Shown here piece after piece: positions 1 to 11,939 of a stretch of 60,000 nucleotides of DNA. Source of the DNA: Polytrichum commune. Lineage: Eukaryota > Streptophyta > Polytrichopsida > Polytrichales > Polytrichaceae. The translations under genes and the position numbers were made by a program. Each line of letters begins with the position of its first letter. Position 1 is the first letter of the stretch. The notes under the pieces were generated by a model. That model did not search any database and was not told the origin of the DNA. It saw only the letters and a program-made list of their open reading frames with translations. The stretch spans positions 33,698,440-33,758,439 of the forward strand of contig OX485807.1 of the NCBI GenBank assembly GCA_950295325.1, given 5' to 3'.

Positions 1-3000
1 GAATTTAGTATCACCCAGTAAAAAATCTAGCCCTCATTAATTTTGAGATGTGGCAAAATGGTGCATATTTTGGGAATTAGTACCACACACACTTAATGGG
101 GTAATTAGTGTAGTTCATTGATTTCCCATCAACTGACATATGTAAGCTTCTTCATTTTGAACCATTGTCTTTGTCTAGTTGGGTGAGCCCACGGACAAGA
201 AGGCCACACAAAAGAACACGAGTTGTATGTCCACAACTCCGGTGTTGCATTACATAACCGGCAAGAGGAAAGTGGATGCCGAGTTGTGATAGCAGCTTCG
301 AGGGTGCACCTTCCATTAAATATCAAGAACCACATGCGTTTGCAACATACTCTAAAAATCCTTTACATACTTTTTTTTTTTTTTTGTAAAATCAAGCAAT
401 ACACGTACAATTTCAGTGATAAAAATATAGGTGACAATATGTATACATAAAATATTTACATTCACAAATAGTCATTAACATAAGTATAAAATACACTTTT
501 GAATAACAACCAACCCCTGTCATATGTATAATGCAAAACCCTGACATGCATCAATAAAATATTTGGAGACTTTTTCATCCCTTTGATGTAACTCATACGC
601 ATTTAACTCTACAATATATGTCATAGAAGCTAATGCAAATATTGTTTCTAAGTCTTTCATCAAATGATCGATACGATCGTAAGTCCACTTGTTGTTGGTT
701 CCTTTTTGATACCACCATAAGCCAATCTCCATGTTTGATGGACGGTCTTGAACAAAAATATATTGAATAAAAGAAAGCCACTTGACTCATTTTATTCCAC
801 TTGTTAATTAGTCCTTACCATGCATGCTATAATGATAGCCACATCTTTTCGGACACAAGACAAGCATTTTCTTCTCTATTCAAAACCAAAAATTCAATTG
901 ATGGACAAATTTATCTATAAGCGCCTATTGTTGCTTCCACAATCAAATGCACAAAACCGATGATGTGATGAGCACCCAAAAGGAGGTAGGGGCAATGTGA
1001 AGCACACGAAACAAATGAAGAAAGGATGAGTTTTGAGCACCTTTGCAATTCCAACAATCTTTTTTGTTGGCCTTTGCAACAAGACCTAACTTCCAAGTCA
1101 CCTAATGCATGCAATCACTACTTGCATCAACCATCCACATCCCTTTTGATCGTGCTTTGATCACCCTCCACAAAGAAGCGCGGCATATTCCTCTTGCAAC
1201 CCTATGAAAGAAATGGCCTTGTTCTAAGCTCAACGATCCCGTCCAAAACTCTAATATTGCCCCTTCCATACATGCATGGATGAGATAAGCAAATGTGAAA
1301 AAAACCATCCTAATCACATCCAATATTAAATACTTATCCCATATAGTTTGGTGACACTACCATACAAGTACACATGTTGTATATTTTTTAGAGGTCCTTC
1401 ATACATGTACATAGGTACAAGTTACAATTTGTGTAGCATATGTATACGTAGTGTGGCAAAGTTCAAATTAATTTCCCTATTGTGCACTTACATACACTCA
1501 TACGTGTTATGAAAGGTGCACCCTCTGCGGATAGTAGCAAGTACTCACCTATTTATGAAGCATAATGTCATGCATGTTCATGGACAAAACTAAAGGTTAT
1601 AAATGAAGTGTTCATTTGGAGATTAGAAGAGCACAAGGGGGTTCTAAAGTAGTAATCGTGAAAATATCACATTCACATGTGGAGGTTCTTTTTCTTCCAA
1701 GGCCGACTCAATTTCTAGTCTTGTGAAGTGCACTTGAACTTTGAAAAAATTCGTAGTTGGAAAAAACTTATGTAGTTGGCATAAGCTGCCTTCAAATACC
1801 AATTTAAGTCAACCTTTCTTGTATTTGAGAAAAGGGCATATGTGACATTTTTACGTGCCATGTGACATTTTCACGAATACCTTGTTTTCTTAGAAGTGCA
1901 GTTGGATGAATGGTTGGTTATCGAAATGACAATGAATATGGAGCATGTTCATTGACTCCCCATGGATGCACATAATTCCACCAACATCATTTGAGATAAG
2001 CGAACAAGCTTCTTCATTTCCAAATTTGTTTTTGAGAGTGAATGATGAGTTGCGAAATTGCAATTTGTTCATGGACAACTTCTTGCAGATATGGATGGAA
2101 TGTGCTTTATGTACATGGAAAAGCGCAAGGAAGATGCTAGAAGTGCTCTCCACTTGGATGAGTGACTAGTCATATATGTGCATGGATGCAAGCAAATTAC
2201 AAAATCAATGTACTAATACTCCATCAACAAACATACTCCCACCACAACCATCAACGGACTTGCTACTTTTCCCGATTAAGCACCTCTTTTTGACACAAAA
2301 CATAGATGTTGGCAAAGCCGGGTGAGTCCACCTGCAGATCACCGCTACTACAATTGCACACCTAGTATTCAAATTTCACCTACTCAAACCTTGTATGAGC
2401 TAGGATTTAGGTAAATATGGACAAAAGACTTGTCCAAAATAAACAATGCATGTATGAGAATTTTTGCACAATTGAGACATGCACGTTACAAAACAAAGTT
2501 ATTTGGGGCAAGTATGGGGAAGAAAGTAGAGGAATATGATGAATAACCCAATTATGCATACTTTGAGGAGCGACGTGGTCAAATTTTCCTCTAGACGTGT
2601 ATTTAAAACACAGGTTGCATGCAACTAATGTATGCTACAACAAGAGTTGCAATCCACATCTAGGATTAGTTTGTCATTTCTATCATAAGGTTCACTGATA
2701 GAATTACACATAAATAATTTCATTATGTCCAATATTCATGCTTACTAAGCCTAGATTTACTTCAATTATATCAAAAAAGGAAAAATCTAAATTTACTTAA
2801 AACATAGTATATAAGATGTAAAGCACTTCCACTTTATCACGTGTGCCAACATTGACATGTTATTTAGCCGAATACATCCTCACTTATGAGTGGAAGACAT
2901 TTTGCCAACATAGTATGCCCATCTGTACCTAAAATGCCCTCCGTACATGGCATATTAGCATAATGCATGGCACCTACCGTATGAGGAAAACCACACTTGC

Positions 3001-3450
3001 TTTTTGTAGTGTAATGCACTTTGGGTCGGTTGTGCTCTGGGATTTTTGGCCAATGCTCTTGGGGCAAGGCCCTCAAATCCCACACCCCCGCCGCTCACAT
3101 ACTTAGATCTCACTGACATGTCGTGCCTTCATTGGATACAAACACGACGAATATAGACTCTAGCAAGCGTCCTCGTGACGTAGTAAATGCTACGCCTGAT
3201 AATGTATACATGTCACCTTTGCTACAGGCTGTACCAAAACTCCTCGTGTAAAATATATAGTACATAATTGGCTTGCTCATGGATAGAAACCAGATGTCAC
3301 GAGTGAACTGCAACTCCTTGTGTGGATAAAAAGGCACAAGGGAGATGTTGGCACTTGTCATCCTCGTCAATTCGTGTTAAATGGTCATGTCATGCGAGTA
3401 CCACGTTTCTACTACTGTGGAAAACTGTGTACTTGGAGAAACGATTGTGT
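1..3450. other. Gene-poor A+T-rich intergenic DNA
   Basis: No reading frame here shows a recognisable domain, splice-linked continuation or codon pattern of a gene. The short open frames are interrupted and give no family match by eye. There is a poly-T run near 369-385. The stretch 520-1320 read on the minus strand has slightly longer open frames in different phases, which could be a decayed mobile element, but I see no diagnostic motif. Nothing else can be supported. Confidence 0.6.
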
Positions 3451-3454
3451 ATTA

Positions 3455-3859
3455 GGTAATCGTTTTATTGGAAAGGTTATCGGTGCAGAACCGGTTCTGT
3501 CAAGGTGGCGAGCCCGCGAGGGCGAGCTAGCTGGATAGAACTTGTTCTGCACTGATGACCGGTTCCAATAAAACGATTACCGGACGTAACCGGTTGGCCG
3601 CTTTGTTGAGCCGTGCAGGTGACCTAAACAGTGGGTCACCTGTTGAAATTTGAGCATCCTTAAAATGCCACGTGTCGGAATAGTTCTCATATTCGTTTCA
3701 AATTGCTTATAACCGGCTTTAAGTGATTATGTAATCTGTCTATATCTGATTTAGATCAGAACCGGCTGGGATGTCGAGGTTATCGTCTGCAAACCTGTGT
3801 GCTCAGAGCCAATCGTGTAGTGCCACCTCGGCGAAACAAAGCGGCCAACCGGTTACGTC
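3455..3859. repeat. Nested inverted-repeat block (MITE-like)
   Basis: Two inverted repeats lie side by side. The first has arms of about 45 bp (3455-3499 and 3536-3582) with only a few mismatches around a G+C-rich loop of about 36 nt. The second has identical 25-bp arms (3583-3607 and 3835-3859) flanking about 227 bp, which itself contains a small hairpin at 3617-3646 (caggtgacc ... gggtcacctg). AACCGGTT-like palindromes recur throughout. Such structure is typical of foldback or MITE-type elements. No clear target-site duplication was found, so the class is open. Confidence 0.75.
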
Positions 3860-4283
3860 TATGTAGAAATGCAAAAGGAAAACGAACATCGGCTTATATC
3901 GACGCGAAATTAAGCCCGTTGGCCCTATCTTGTTCAAGAGTCCGACCATCATGTCTATGTAAGTTGTGTGTGCGCGCGCAATACGTACAGAGCTCATGGT
4001 TGAATCACTGATCCCCAGCATCAACGGACATATATCCCACCACCATCATCACGAATGCAGACAAGCTCATTCGTTCCCGAAATCATCACCTCTGACCTAT
4101 GCAGATGTTGGCCACCCGCGGGTCACCGCAACCGCAGCAGGTGACGCTGGCCAAGCTGCATCTGGTTGCATCTGCTATGATCAGAATTGTACAGAAGAGG
4201 AGGGTGGGATGATCAGTGGAAGATGATCAAGTGAAGTACTTCATGAGTAAACTGTAAAGTAAAACTTGCAGATTGATCGATCC

Positions 4284-4323
4284 ATACATGCATACATACA
4301 TACATACCTACCTACCTACCTAC
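4284..4323. repeat. (CATA)n/(CCTA)n compound microsatellite
   Basis: A run of CATA repeats changes directly into a run of CCTA repeats. It is a simple tetranucleotide tract in intergenic DNA about 640 bp upstream of the glucanase start. Confidence 0.9.
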
Positions 4324-4963
4324 CAGTCTCCTGTGAGATTTTTGGGCATCATCGGTGAAGATCCTAGTGTGTGCAAGTCTAAGTCTAATCGGTGACATGG
4401 TGTGATCTTTCGGGTTTGGGTTTTCTGTATTAATTTGAAGTATATTCCATGGATTCCTCTGAAACGATCGCTTGTGAATTTTCCTGAAATCTTGAACTTC
4501 AACCGGTTAACTTGTTTCTCAAATTCAACTGGTTCATCTGTAACTAGTGGCCAGTTCTCCCCATTCATTGATACATATAAGCTTATACAAGACACAAAGT
4601 CTCCTGAAGGCCGTTGAACAGCAAGAGCTGTGAGGCTATGCCTGCTAAATCCTAGCTACCTAGCTGCAGCAGGAAGCCTCTCATGGCCAGCTCCCTCCCT
4701 CCGTCCCTCCCACCGCCGACCTTGAACATCTCCACCTAGTATTTCATCGCAATGCCAAGCGCATAGCAGCACTTTAAATGTGGAATATTAACGTTAAGCT
4801 TTAGAGAGTGACCTTAAAGGCCCACATTTGGGAGCTCCTCACACTCCCCATCCGCAACTGCATTGCTGCAGTTTAGAAGCTTCAAGGCTTCTCAGCTAGA
4901 GCTGTGGCAGCAGTAGTAGACTTAGTAGTACTGGACATACTTAACCTTCACTCCAGCTGCTGC

Positions 4964-7900
4964 ATGAGTAGTGGAATGGAAGGAAGCGGCGGCTGCAACA
5001 TTATGAAGGTGGTGGGCATGGCGGGATGCAGCAGGTTTGCTGTTGCAGTTCTAGTGCTTCTCATGATCGGCCCTGTTGCGAGTCAAACGCAGGCTCAATA
5101 CAGCAATGCAGGTTAGGAGCGGAGCTCTGAGTCTAGTTGTGTGTTTGTGCCATTTTGGGAGTTAATTTGATGTATGTCGGGGGAGTGTCAGATGAGGATT
5201 GAGGATTATGGTATGTGGAATGTGAGGTTTCTTGATCGACTTTACCCGACCTGCACCGACTTGGTCTGCTTGGGTCACATGTAGTTACTGCCATGTTGGT
5301 CGGTGCATGAGGGTTGGGCGCTGATAGGAGTTGGAGCTCTGTGTTCTCTCACGTTGATGTCTCTGCGTTAGGGGCTGTACGTGTGCTGATAGTTTCTGTC
5401 GACACACTTGAGGGTAGAACCCTCACAGTTATGGTTGGGTGGCCATTTTGGGTTTTGAGCAATGGTCGGAGAGTTCCAAGGTGCGAGGGAGGATTATGAG
5501 GTGTGGAATGTAGGTGTCTGGAGCTTTTGAGGTGACTTGATAAATTTGTATGCTTAGGTCATACTCCAATGTTGGTTGGTGCATGAGGGTAACTAGGTGC
5601 TGATGGGAGTTGGCTCAATGTGTTCTCTGCTGATCAATGTGTTTGTTGTGGAAGCTGTATGCGTACTCATAGTTTCGGTCGACACATGTGGGGTTAGAAA
5701 ACTCACAGTCATGATTGGGCGCCCATTTTGGGATTTGAGCAATGGCCGGAGACTCCAAGGTGCGAGGGAAGATTATGATATGTGAGATGTAGGTTTCTGT
5801 AGCTTGAGGGGTGCTGTGACTTGATGAATGTGCACACTATTGTTCACCTGCAATGTCGGTCGGTGCATGAGGGTTAGCCGAGAGCTGGAGTTGCTGTTCG
5901 CTTTACTCATAGCGCATGAAGGGAGCTGCATGTGTCAGAGTAGCTCTGTTTCGTCTTCCAGTACTCCGCATGCATCACCAGCCTGGGGAGGTTGGTGGAG
6001 CGGGGTTTCGTCATGCCACGAAACCTTTTGAGCTCGAGAATATGTTGATGCTTCTGGTTTAATGTCCTCGAGGTTGCCACTCGTGGTCGTAGCATTTGCC
6101 TCGTTGCATCCGCTTAAACGTTTTCCCAGCACTTTTCTCCAAAGTTGATACTCTGTCCACGAATTCTGAGAGGGTCGGAACTGGATTAATGTTGTTGTGC
6201 CTCTTCGTGTTTCCTGTTTTCACCCTCTTGAGCTTCACTCATAGTACGTGAACCCATGCTGTATGCGTCTCCAGACCTCTGTTTCGTCAACCACTTCTCC
6301 CCTTCATCGCCGTCTTGGGGAGGGTAAAGTTCATACTACGTAGAGAAGTTCGTCAAAACAACGAAAATTCGCAGTTCGAGAACTCAAATCCAGCGACATA
6401 TTGCTAACTTCTGGTTTAAAAATGTCCTCGAGGTTGGCACCTATGGTCATAGCATTGGTCTCGTTCCATCTGCTACTACGCTTTCTTGGTACAATCCTTT
6501 CTATCCAACACTGTCCCCCAATCTCTTAGATGGGAGAAATGGGTTTGCTCATATTGTGGTGATGATGATGCAGGGTCATCCGGATACAAAGTAGAAACGC
6601 AAACGGTAGGCATAAACTACGGCCGCATTGCAGACAACCTCCCACGGCCGGACGAAGCCATACAGCTAATCAAGAGCATGAAGGTAGGGAGAGTGAAGCT
6701 CTTCGACTCCGACTCCACGGTTCTAAGCGCGCTGGCCAACACCGGATTAGAAGTGGTAACAAGCCTACCTAATGAAGGGATCGCAGCGGTAGCCAAAAGC
6801 ACTTTTGCAGCAGACCAGTGGGTTCGCCAGAACATCCTAGCATACTATCCGGCAACCAAGATAGTTGGAATCTTAGTTGGAAACGAGCTTTTCTCATACC
6901 CTTCCATGCAACCAACATGGGGGCAACTCCTTCCAGCCATCACCAACATCCACACATCTCTTGCAAAACGTAACTTAACCAGAAACATAAAAATCTCAAC
7001 CGCCGTAGCCCTTGATTGCCTTGCTACATCTTACCCTCCCTCGGCTGGTGCATTCCGAGAGGATATCACGTCGCAGTACCTCCAACCATTACTGAAATTT
7101 CTGTACAATTCTCAGTCTTACTTTTATGTGAATGTGTACCCATACTTCGCATGGGCTAGTGACCCTACGCATATCCCATTGAACTATGCCTTGTTTGGTG
7201 CTTCTGCCCCTGGGGTTACAGATCAAGGCTTAGCCTATTACAACTTGCTGGATGGGCAGCTGGATGCGGTGAACTATGCCATGGAGAAGGTAGGGTTTGG
7301 TCAAGTGCGGTTGGCCATCAGTGAAACTGGATGGCCTACTGCTGGGGATAGCACCCAGGTTGGAGCGAATGTGTGGAATGCTGCGACATATAACCGTAGG
7401 CTTGTGAGGAAGGTTATGTCAACTGCAAAAGTTGGAACGCCGAAACGACCAGGGGTTTTTATTCCAACTTACATCTTTGCGTTGTTCAATGAAGATCAGA
7501 AGACCGGTGCAGGCAGTGAGAAGCATTGGGGTTTGTTGTTCCCAAATGGCACCAATGTGTATTCCATCGACATGACTGGCCAGCTCACCGATGGCCAGTA
7601 TAGTCCGTTGGCAGATAACCCTGTGTTTTCAAATGCACCTCCTCCGACATTCACCCCTGGAGATGGAAATGGAAGTGGGAATACACCATCCGGAACAGGA
7701 TGGTGTGTTGCGAATGCGGCCGCTACCCAGCAAGTGATGCAAACTGCTATTGATTATGCTTGCGGTGCGGGTGGGGCTGATTGCCAGCCTCTTCAAGTTG
7801 GAGGTTCGTGTTTCCTTCCTAACAGTCTTCGTGACCATGCTTCGTATGCGTTTAACAGCTATTACCAGAAGATGAAGTCGGCTGGTGGATCATGCAACTT

Positions 7901-9167
7901 CGGTGGAGCTGCCACTCTGACGTCTTCGGATCCAAGTAAGTGGATGGCATCATCTCCTCCCTCTCTCACACATAGAATAATTGCAGCATTGACAAGATTA
8001 TGCAAGTCTTTGTGGTTTTTCATCAGAACACAAAAGGGCTTCACTTGTTTAATCAGCTGCACCTTGAGTGTAATAATCACATGAGATAGATCGCATTGAC
8101 AAGATTGTGCAAGTGCTTTTGGGTTTCATCAGAACACAGCAAATGTATGCATGATTTGCTTAATCAGCTGAATCTTAAGTGTATGATCACACGAGATTGC
8201 ATGCGTTGACAAGATTGCAAGTCCTTGTGGGTTCCCATCAGAAAAAAAATGTTAGCTCATGTTTTTATCAGTTGAGTGATGACCGCACGAGATTGCATTA
8301 ACAGTATTGTAAGTCCTTGTGGGTTTTCACCAGTGTTGGTCTGGTATCGTCTTCTTTTACTACCATTAGGGTATGGGTATCTGACGGTATTTTCGTTCTC
8401 AATACCATGCAAGAGCCTTCATACCTAAGTACAATCGCCCTAGTATCAATACGGTTTAAAATGGTCTTGACCCAAATAACACCTTGGGTATACAACGATT
8501 CTCTCACCTTGACATACCCACTAAATATCAATGTGTGACCGGAACTACAATTTTCGATACCCAGGAGTAGATTCTTTGAGATCATTTTGAAGTTGCTTAT
8601 TGATACCCCATGCACCTATATACCAGACCAACACTGGTTTCACCATACACAAATTTAGGTTTTGACATGTTTAATCAGCTGCACCTCGAGTGACGATCAC
8701 ACAAGATTGCATTGACAGGATTGCCAGTCCTTGTGGGTTTTCATCAGGACACAAAATGTTTGCATGTGGTTGATCAGCTGCACCTTGGGGTGATAAAACA
8801 CACGAGAATCGAAGTTCTATTGTTTTGCATTAGATTTGTATGCTCTCATGTGCTTGATCAGCCGCTCCTTGTGTATGATGACACGAGAATCACTGAAAGG
8901 CCTTTGGCAAAATTGTAAGTCCTTGTAGAACACAAACAATGTGTAGTGTCAAGTGGCATGATAGCCTAAATTACCTAGTTTTGCACAACATAGGACAAAA
9001 TCACAGCTTCTTACAAATGTGTGACAACCAATACCCTTCACGTAGTCCACTATATATCTTTTGATTTTGGTATTGCTTCAGATTACTGGCTAGTGGCAAT
9101 CATCACTGACAGCATTGTTTTGCACATGTGTGCAGGTCACGGTACCTGCAAATTCCCAAGTTCTTGA
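4964..9167 (+). CDS. Glucan endo-1,3-beta-glucosidase, GH17 + X8/CBM43
   Basis: Three exons, 4964-5111, 6574-7935 and 9136-9167, join in phase (GT-AG throughout) to about 513 aa. The enzyme should hydrolyse internal beta-1,3-glucan bonds (callose or wall glucan) outside the cell. Exon 1 encodes a signal peptide (hydrophobic AVAVLVLLMIGP, small residues before QTQA). ATGs at 4964, 4976, 5003 and 5018 are in frame; 5003 gives the most typical signal peptide, so the true start could be there. Exon 2 holds the GH17 domain: opening VGINYGRIADNLP, conserved VGNE, and nucleophile motif ISETGWP. The X8/CBM43 domain starts at WCVANAAAT and carries the expected cysteines. Exon 3 supplies only the last ten residues (HGTCKFPSS), completing the conserved DPSxGxC ending. 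There is no hydrophobic C-terminal tail, so the protein is probably secreted rather than GPI-anchored. Both introns are built from tandem repeats. Confidence 0.9.
5140..6470. repeat. Two tandem-duplication arrays in glucanase intron 1
   Basis: Intron 1 (5112-6573) is largely duplicated sequence. A unit of about 280 bp is marked by ATGTTGGTCGGTGCATGAGGG-like starts near 5293, 5569 and 5853, with a degenerate partial unit before 5293. A second duplication of about 335-360 bp is marked by CTCTGTTTCGTC near 5945 and 6278 and by TGTCCTCGAGGTTG near 6062 and 6422. Units have diverged by substitutions and small indels, so the duplications are not very recent. Confidence 0.8.
7975..8940. repeat. Degenerate ~100-bp tandem array in glucanase intron 2
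   Basis: A unit of roughly 100 bp containing TTAATCAGCTGCACCTTGAG, a CACACGAGATTGCATTGACA-like segment and AAGTCCTTGTGGGTTTTCATC recurs about six times from just after the exon 2 donor. The array is split by the MITE at 8330-8637. Unit lengths vary, so this is an old minisatellite-like expansion. Confidence 0.8.
8330..8637. mobile_element. MITE with TIRs and 5-bp TSD
   Basis: The 308-bp element has terminal inverted repeats CCAGTGTTGGTCTGGTAT / ATACCAGACCAACACTGG and is flanked by the direct repeat TTTCA (8325-8329 and 8638-8642). Removing it plus one TTTCA restores a unit of the surrounding intron 2 array (gggttttca + ccatacacaaa), which confirms an insertion. A diverged copy in inverted orientation lies at about 10541-10860. 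It codes for nothing recognisable and its superfamily is not assigned. Confidence 0.85.
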
Positions 9168-9394
9168 TGAGAAACTAGGATTTGCGTTGCTAAATAGGAA
9201 TTTTTTGGACGACAGGATTCATAGGGGACTGGCTGACAAGGCTGATTAAGATTAGCATTAATACATAAACCTCACTTCATTCAATCACTAGCGTAGGTAT
9301 TGCAAGCACCAGTCAATCAAGACTTCAGAAGTGGGCTAGCCTGTGCGGGTGTCCTCAAATTTATCAATTTTGACTCGGTAGGTTATGGAGTTAG

Positions 9395-9474
9395 CTTCAA
9401 CACATGTTGCCAACCTAGATTATGCTCCAACACATGTTGCCAACCGAGATTTCGCTCCAACACATGTTGCCAAC
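9395..9474. repeat. Three-copy ~33-bp tandem repeat
   Basis: CCAACACATGTTGCCAACC-type units occur three times in a row, about 230 bp downstream of the glucanase stop. They probably lie in its 3' UTR or flank. Confidence 0.85.
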
Positions 9475-9479
9475 TTTTT

Positions 9480-10540
9480 TTTTGTATATATTTCAAAATT
9501 TGGAGAAAAAATAACTGCTTACACTGCCTCCATGTCATCATCACCTTTTTATTTCTTTCGATGTCTTCATAAAATATGCCACATCAGTGGTGACAGGAGA
9601 CTAATTTGTTGATGTATTTCAAAGATACAACAGCATCCTAACAAGAAATGAAACTCGTCAAACAGGTACTTGATGCACCAAATTAACCTTTGACCTTTAT
9701 CTACTGGTTTATACAGCTCTTGGCCTATTACCTAGAAGTACACATAGAACTACAGAACTGCAGCACTTGCTTTTATAGCCAAGAATCCTGTTGACTGTCA
9801 ATCTCTGAAACCATGTTCACTTTCTTACTAACCTGCTGTTGCTATTGTGCTTGTCACCTATACTGACCGAATCATGCATTGGTTTGCGAAGTAAAGAACT
9901 GTGAGCTGCAAGAGTACAAGTGCTACCAACCGTCTTGGTACATGAAGTACAGTCTGTTATAGGAGATGAATTCTGATCAGAGCCTCTGTGAAATGTTGAA
10001 TTCATTGAGATGTTTTGTTTATTGGAGAGTGTTGATAAGTTCTAACTTAACCAAGGGATTGTCTTTCATTCGAGAGTTGCACACCATCTTCCCCCACATG
10101 ATATGGTTATTTCTGTGAATTATCAGTATTTGTTCAAACCAAAGGGAGCATTGTTTAAACCAAAGCACTGCCTTCTCTTATAGAGGTGAATACCACACTA
10201 AATATTGTATTTTGTAATTCTATTTGTCTTGCTCAATACTAATTGTAAACTGCCTGTATGGTGTCACCAACACTGATTGTAAACCTAACATCATTTGTCA
10301 TTCCTTGTAAATTTTTTTTGGGTATTATAGAATTACAATGTTGCAATTACTAAGTGATTTTTCATCCAAATTTTAATCATTCATGACAATATTTCATTAC
10401 AATATATACTAAACTACCAGTGGATGAATTAAATGTAAGTTGGGATGACAGTAGTTGTAAACTTATTCATAAGCAATATCATTGGAGTACTTATCACATT
10501 GACTAAAATACCATATGACACTAAATACAATACTTAGTGT
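9480..10540. other. Intergenic, no gene seen
   Basis: A+T-rich sequence between the glucanase and the second copy of the MITE family. The short open frames on both strands lack motifs, splice-linked partners or family similarity. Confidence 0.55.
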
Positions 10541-10860
10541 AGTGTTGGTATGGTGAGTGCATGGTATTAATAATCACATTAATAGTGGTATCAAAGAACC
10601 TACCCAAGGGTCAAAAATCGATCAAACATTGAATTTTGGTGGGTATGTCAAGGTGAGAGAATCCTTGTATTTAGGGTCAATACAAATTTAAGTCCATTTT
10701 GCCTAGCTACGAAGGTTCTTGCATGGTACATAGACCTAAATGGTATCGAGAACAACAATATTATCAAATATCCATACCCTACTGGAATCAAAAAATGTGA
10801 AATTCTCATTATAGAATCCCAAATGATAACAAAAAGAGAGGATACCAAGTCCAACACCGG
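10541..10860. mobile_element. Diverged inverted copy of the glucanase-intron MITE
   Basis: The end of this stretch, read on the minus strand (CCGGTGTTGGACTTGGTATC), matches the left end of the element at 8330. The internal blocks GGGTATG, ACCATGCAAGA and TTCTCACCTTGACATACCCAC follow in the same order. The opposite end AGTGTTGGTATGGT (10541) matches the other terminal repeat. It is about 320 bp with several small indels, and no convincing target-site duplication remains. Confidence 0.7.
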
Positions 10861-10869
10861 TGAATCCCG

Positions 10870-11939
10870 TCTTTCCCCAAAGGCAAGCATTCAGTCATTC
10901 TGTGTCTAGATTATTTAGAAACTCCTCCAATAGTTGGGTAGACTAATTGGTACCATGACACAGGTAGGTGATGGCATTAGCATGGCATACAAACTGAATT
11001 CAGATCAATTTGGTGGCAACCACACGCCTCAACAACCAAACTTGAAGCTCGATACTCAAAAGTACAATCTCTTATAAAGGAAAACTCTTCCCCATTTAGT
11101 TCTGTAAAACCTTCTAACTGTACGCTCTACATACCCTTGTGAAAACGCGGATTCTCGAAAGCATTGCTACTGAAAGTCTGGCAGAGTATGTTAAGGTTAG
11201 TCCATTCTACTGATTCCAATCATGCATCCCGAGGACTTAACATTTCAAATTTTATTTTATTACAACCGCTCTTGCCACATTTCCAGGAAAAATTTCCCTA
11301 TAAATTTGATAAAAGTAAAAATCGGGGTTTGTTTGCAAACTAAGATTCTGGTGCTGAGAATTTTGACAGGAAGATGGATATCATCTGTACAACAGTCATT
11401 AACAATGCTTGACAGAGTCAAACAAGGCTTGAGATGAATTGCCTCACGAAATTAAGACATTGGTTAACATCCAATGAACCATATTAAATTTGTCCCAAGG
11501 TCAGGAACCACCTGAAGCCTAGAATTCTCTAGAGTGATCTCAAAAAGGTCAGATGAAATAGTTCAGCATGAAGTAAATGAGCACCCAAAAGGAGAAATTG
11601 TAGGAGAAATTTGAACATGTTTTCCCTTGACATGCTTCAGTGAGCAGAATGAAAGATCTGTGCTGATGTATGACAAATGACACCCTTTGATGTAATAACT
11701 TAAAGCAATGACAAATGGCACCCTTTGATGAGCACCTATTTGTCAGAAGGAGCACTTGTGGACCTGGGGTACAGATCTATTTCTGGCGTTTCCTATAGGA
11801 TTTGGTCTGGGGAGCAAGCTACACCATATTCTGTAGATTGAGCTCCCATAAATTGACTTGAGCAACTAATGGCTGCACTGCCCCATGAATGATAGAATTT
11901 GGCGGACACGAAATGCAAAATAGGTGCCTTCTACAATAT
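10870..11939. other. Intergenic, no gene seen
   Basis: Region downstream of the 3' end of the minus-strand pTAC13-like gene. It probably includes that gene's 3' UTR. No coding or structured feature is supported. Confidence 0.5.

Noticed and set aside
4904-4963. Upstream extension of the glucanase from a GTG codon
   Set aside because: GTG is not a normal plant start. In-frame ATGs at 4964-5018 fit the signal peptide better.
7936-8084. Read-through end of the glucanase frame
   Set aside because: A good donor (A|GTAAGT at 7936) and a matching acceptor at 9135 restore the conserved X8 ending. The read-through tail is repeat sequence.
9395-9474. CRISPR-like spacing of short repeats
   Set aside because: Only three adjacent units without variable spacers in a plant nuclear genome: a minisatellite.
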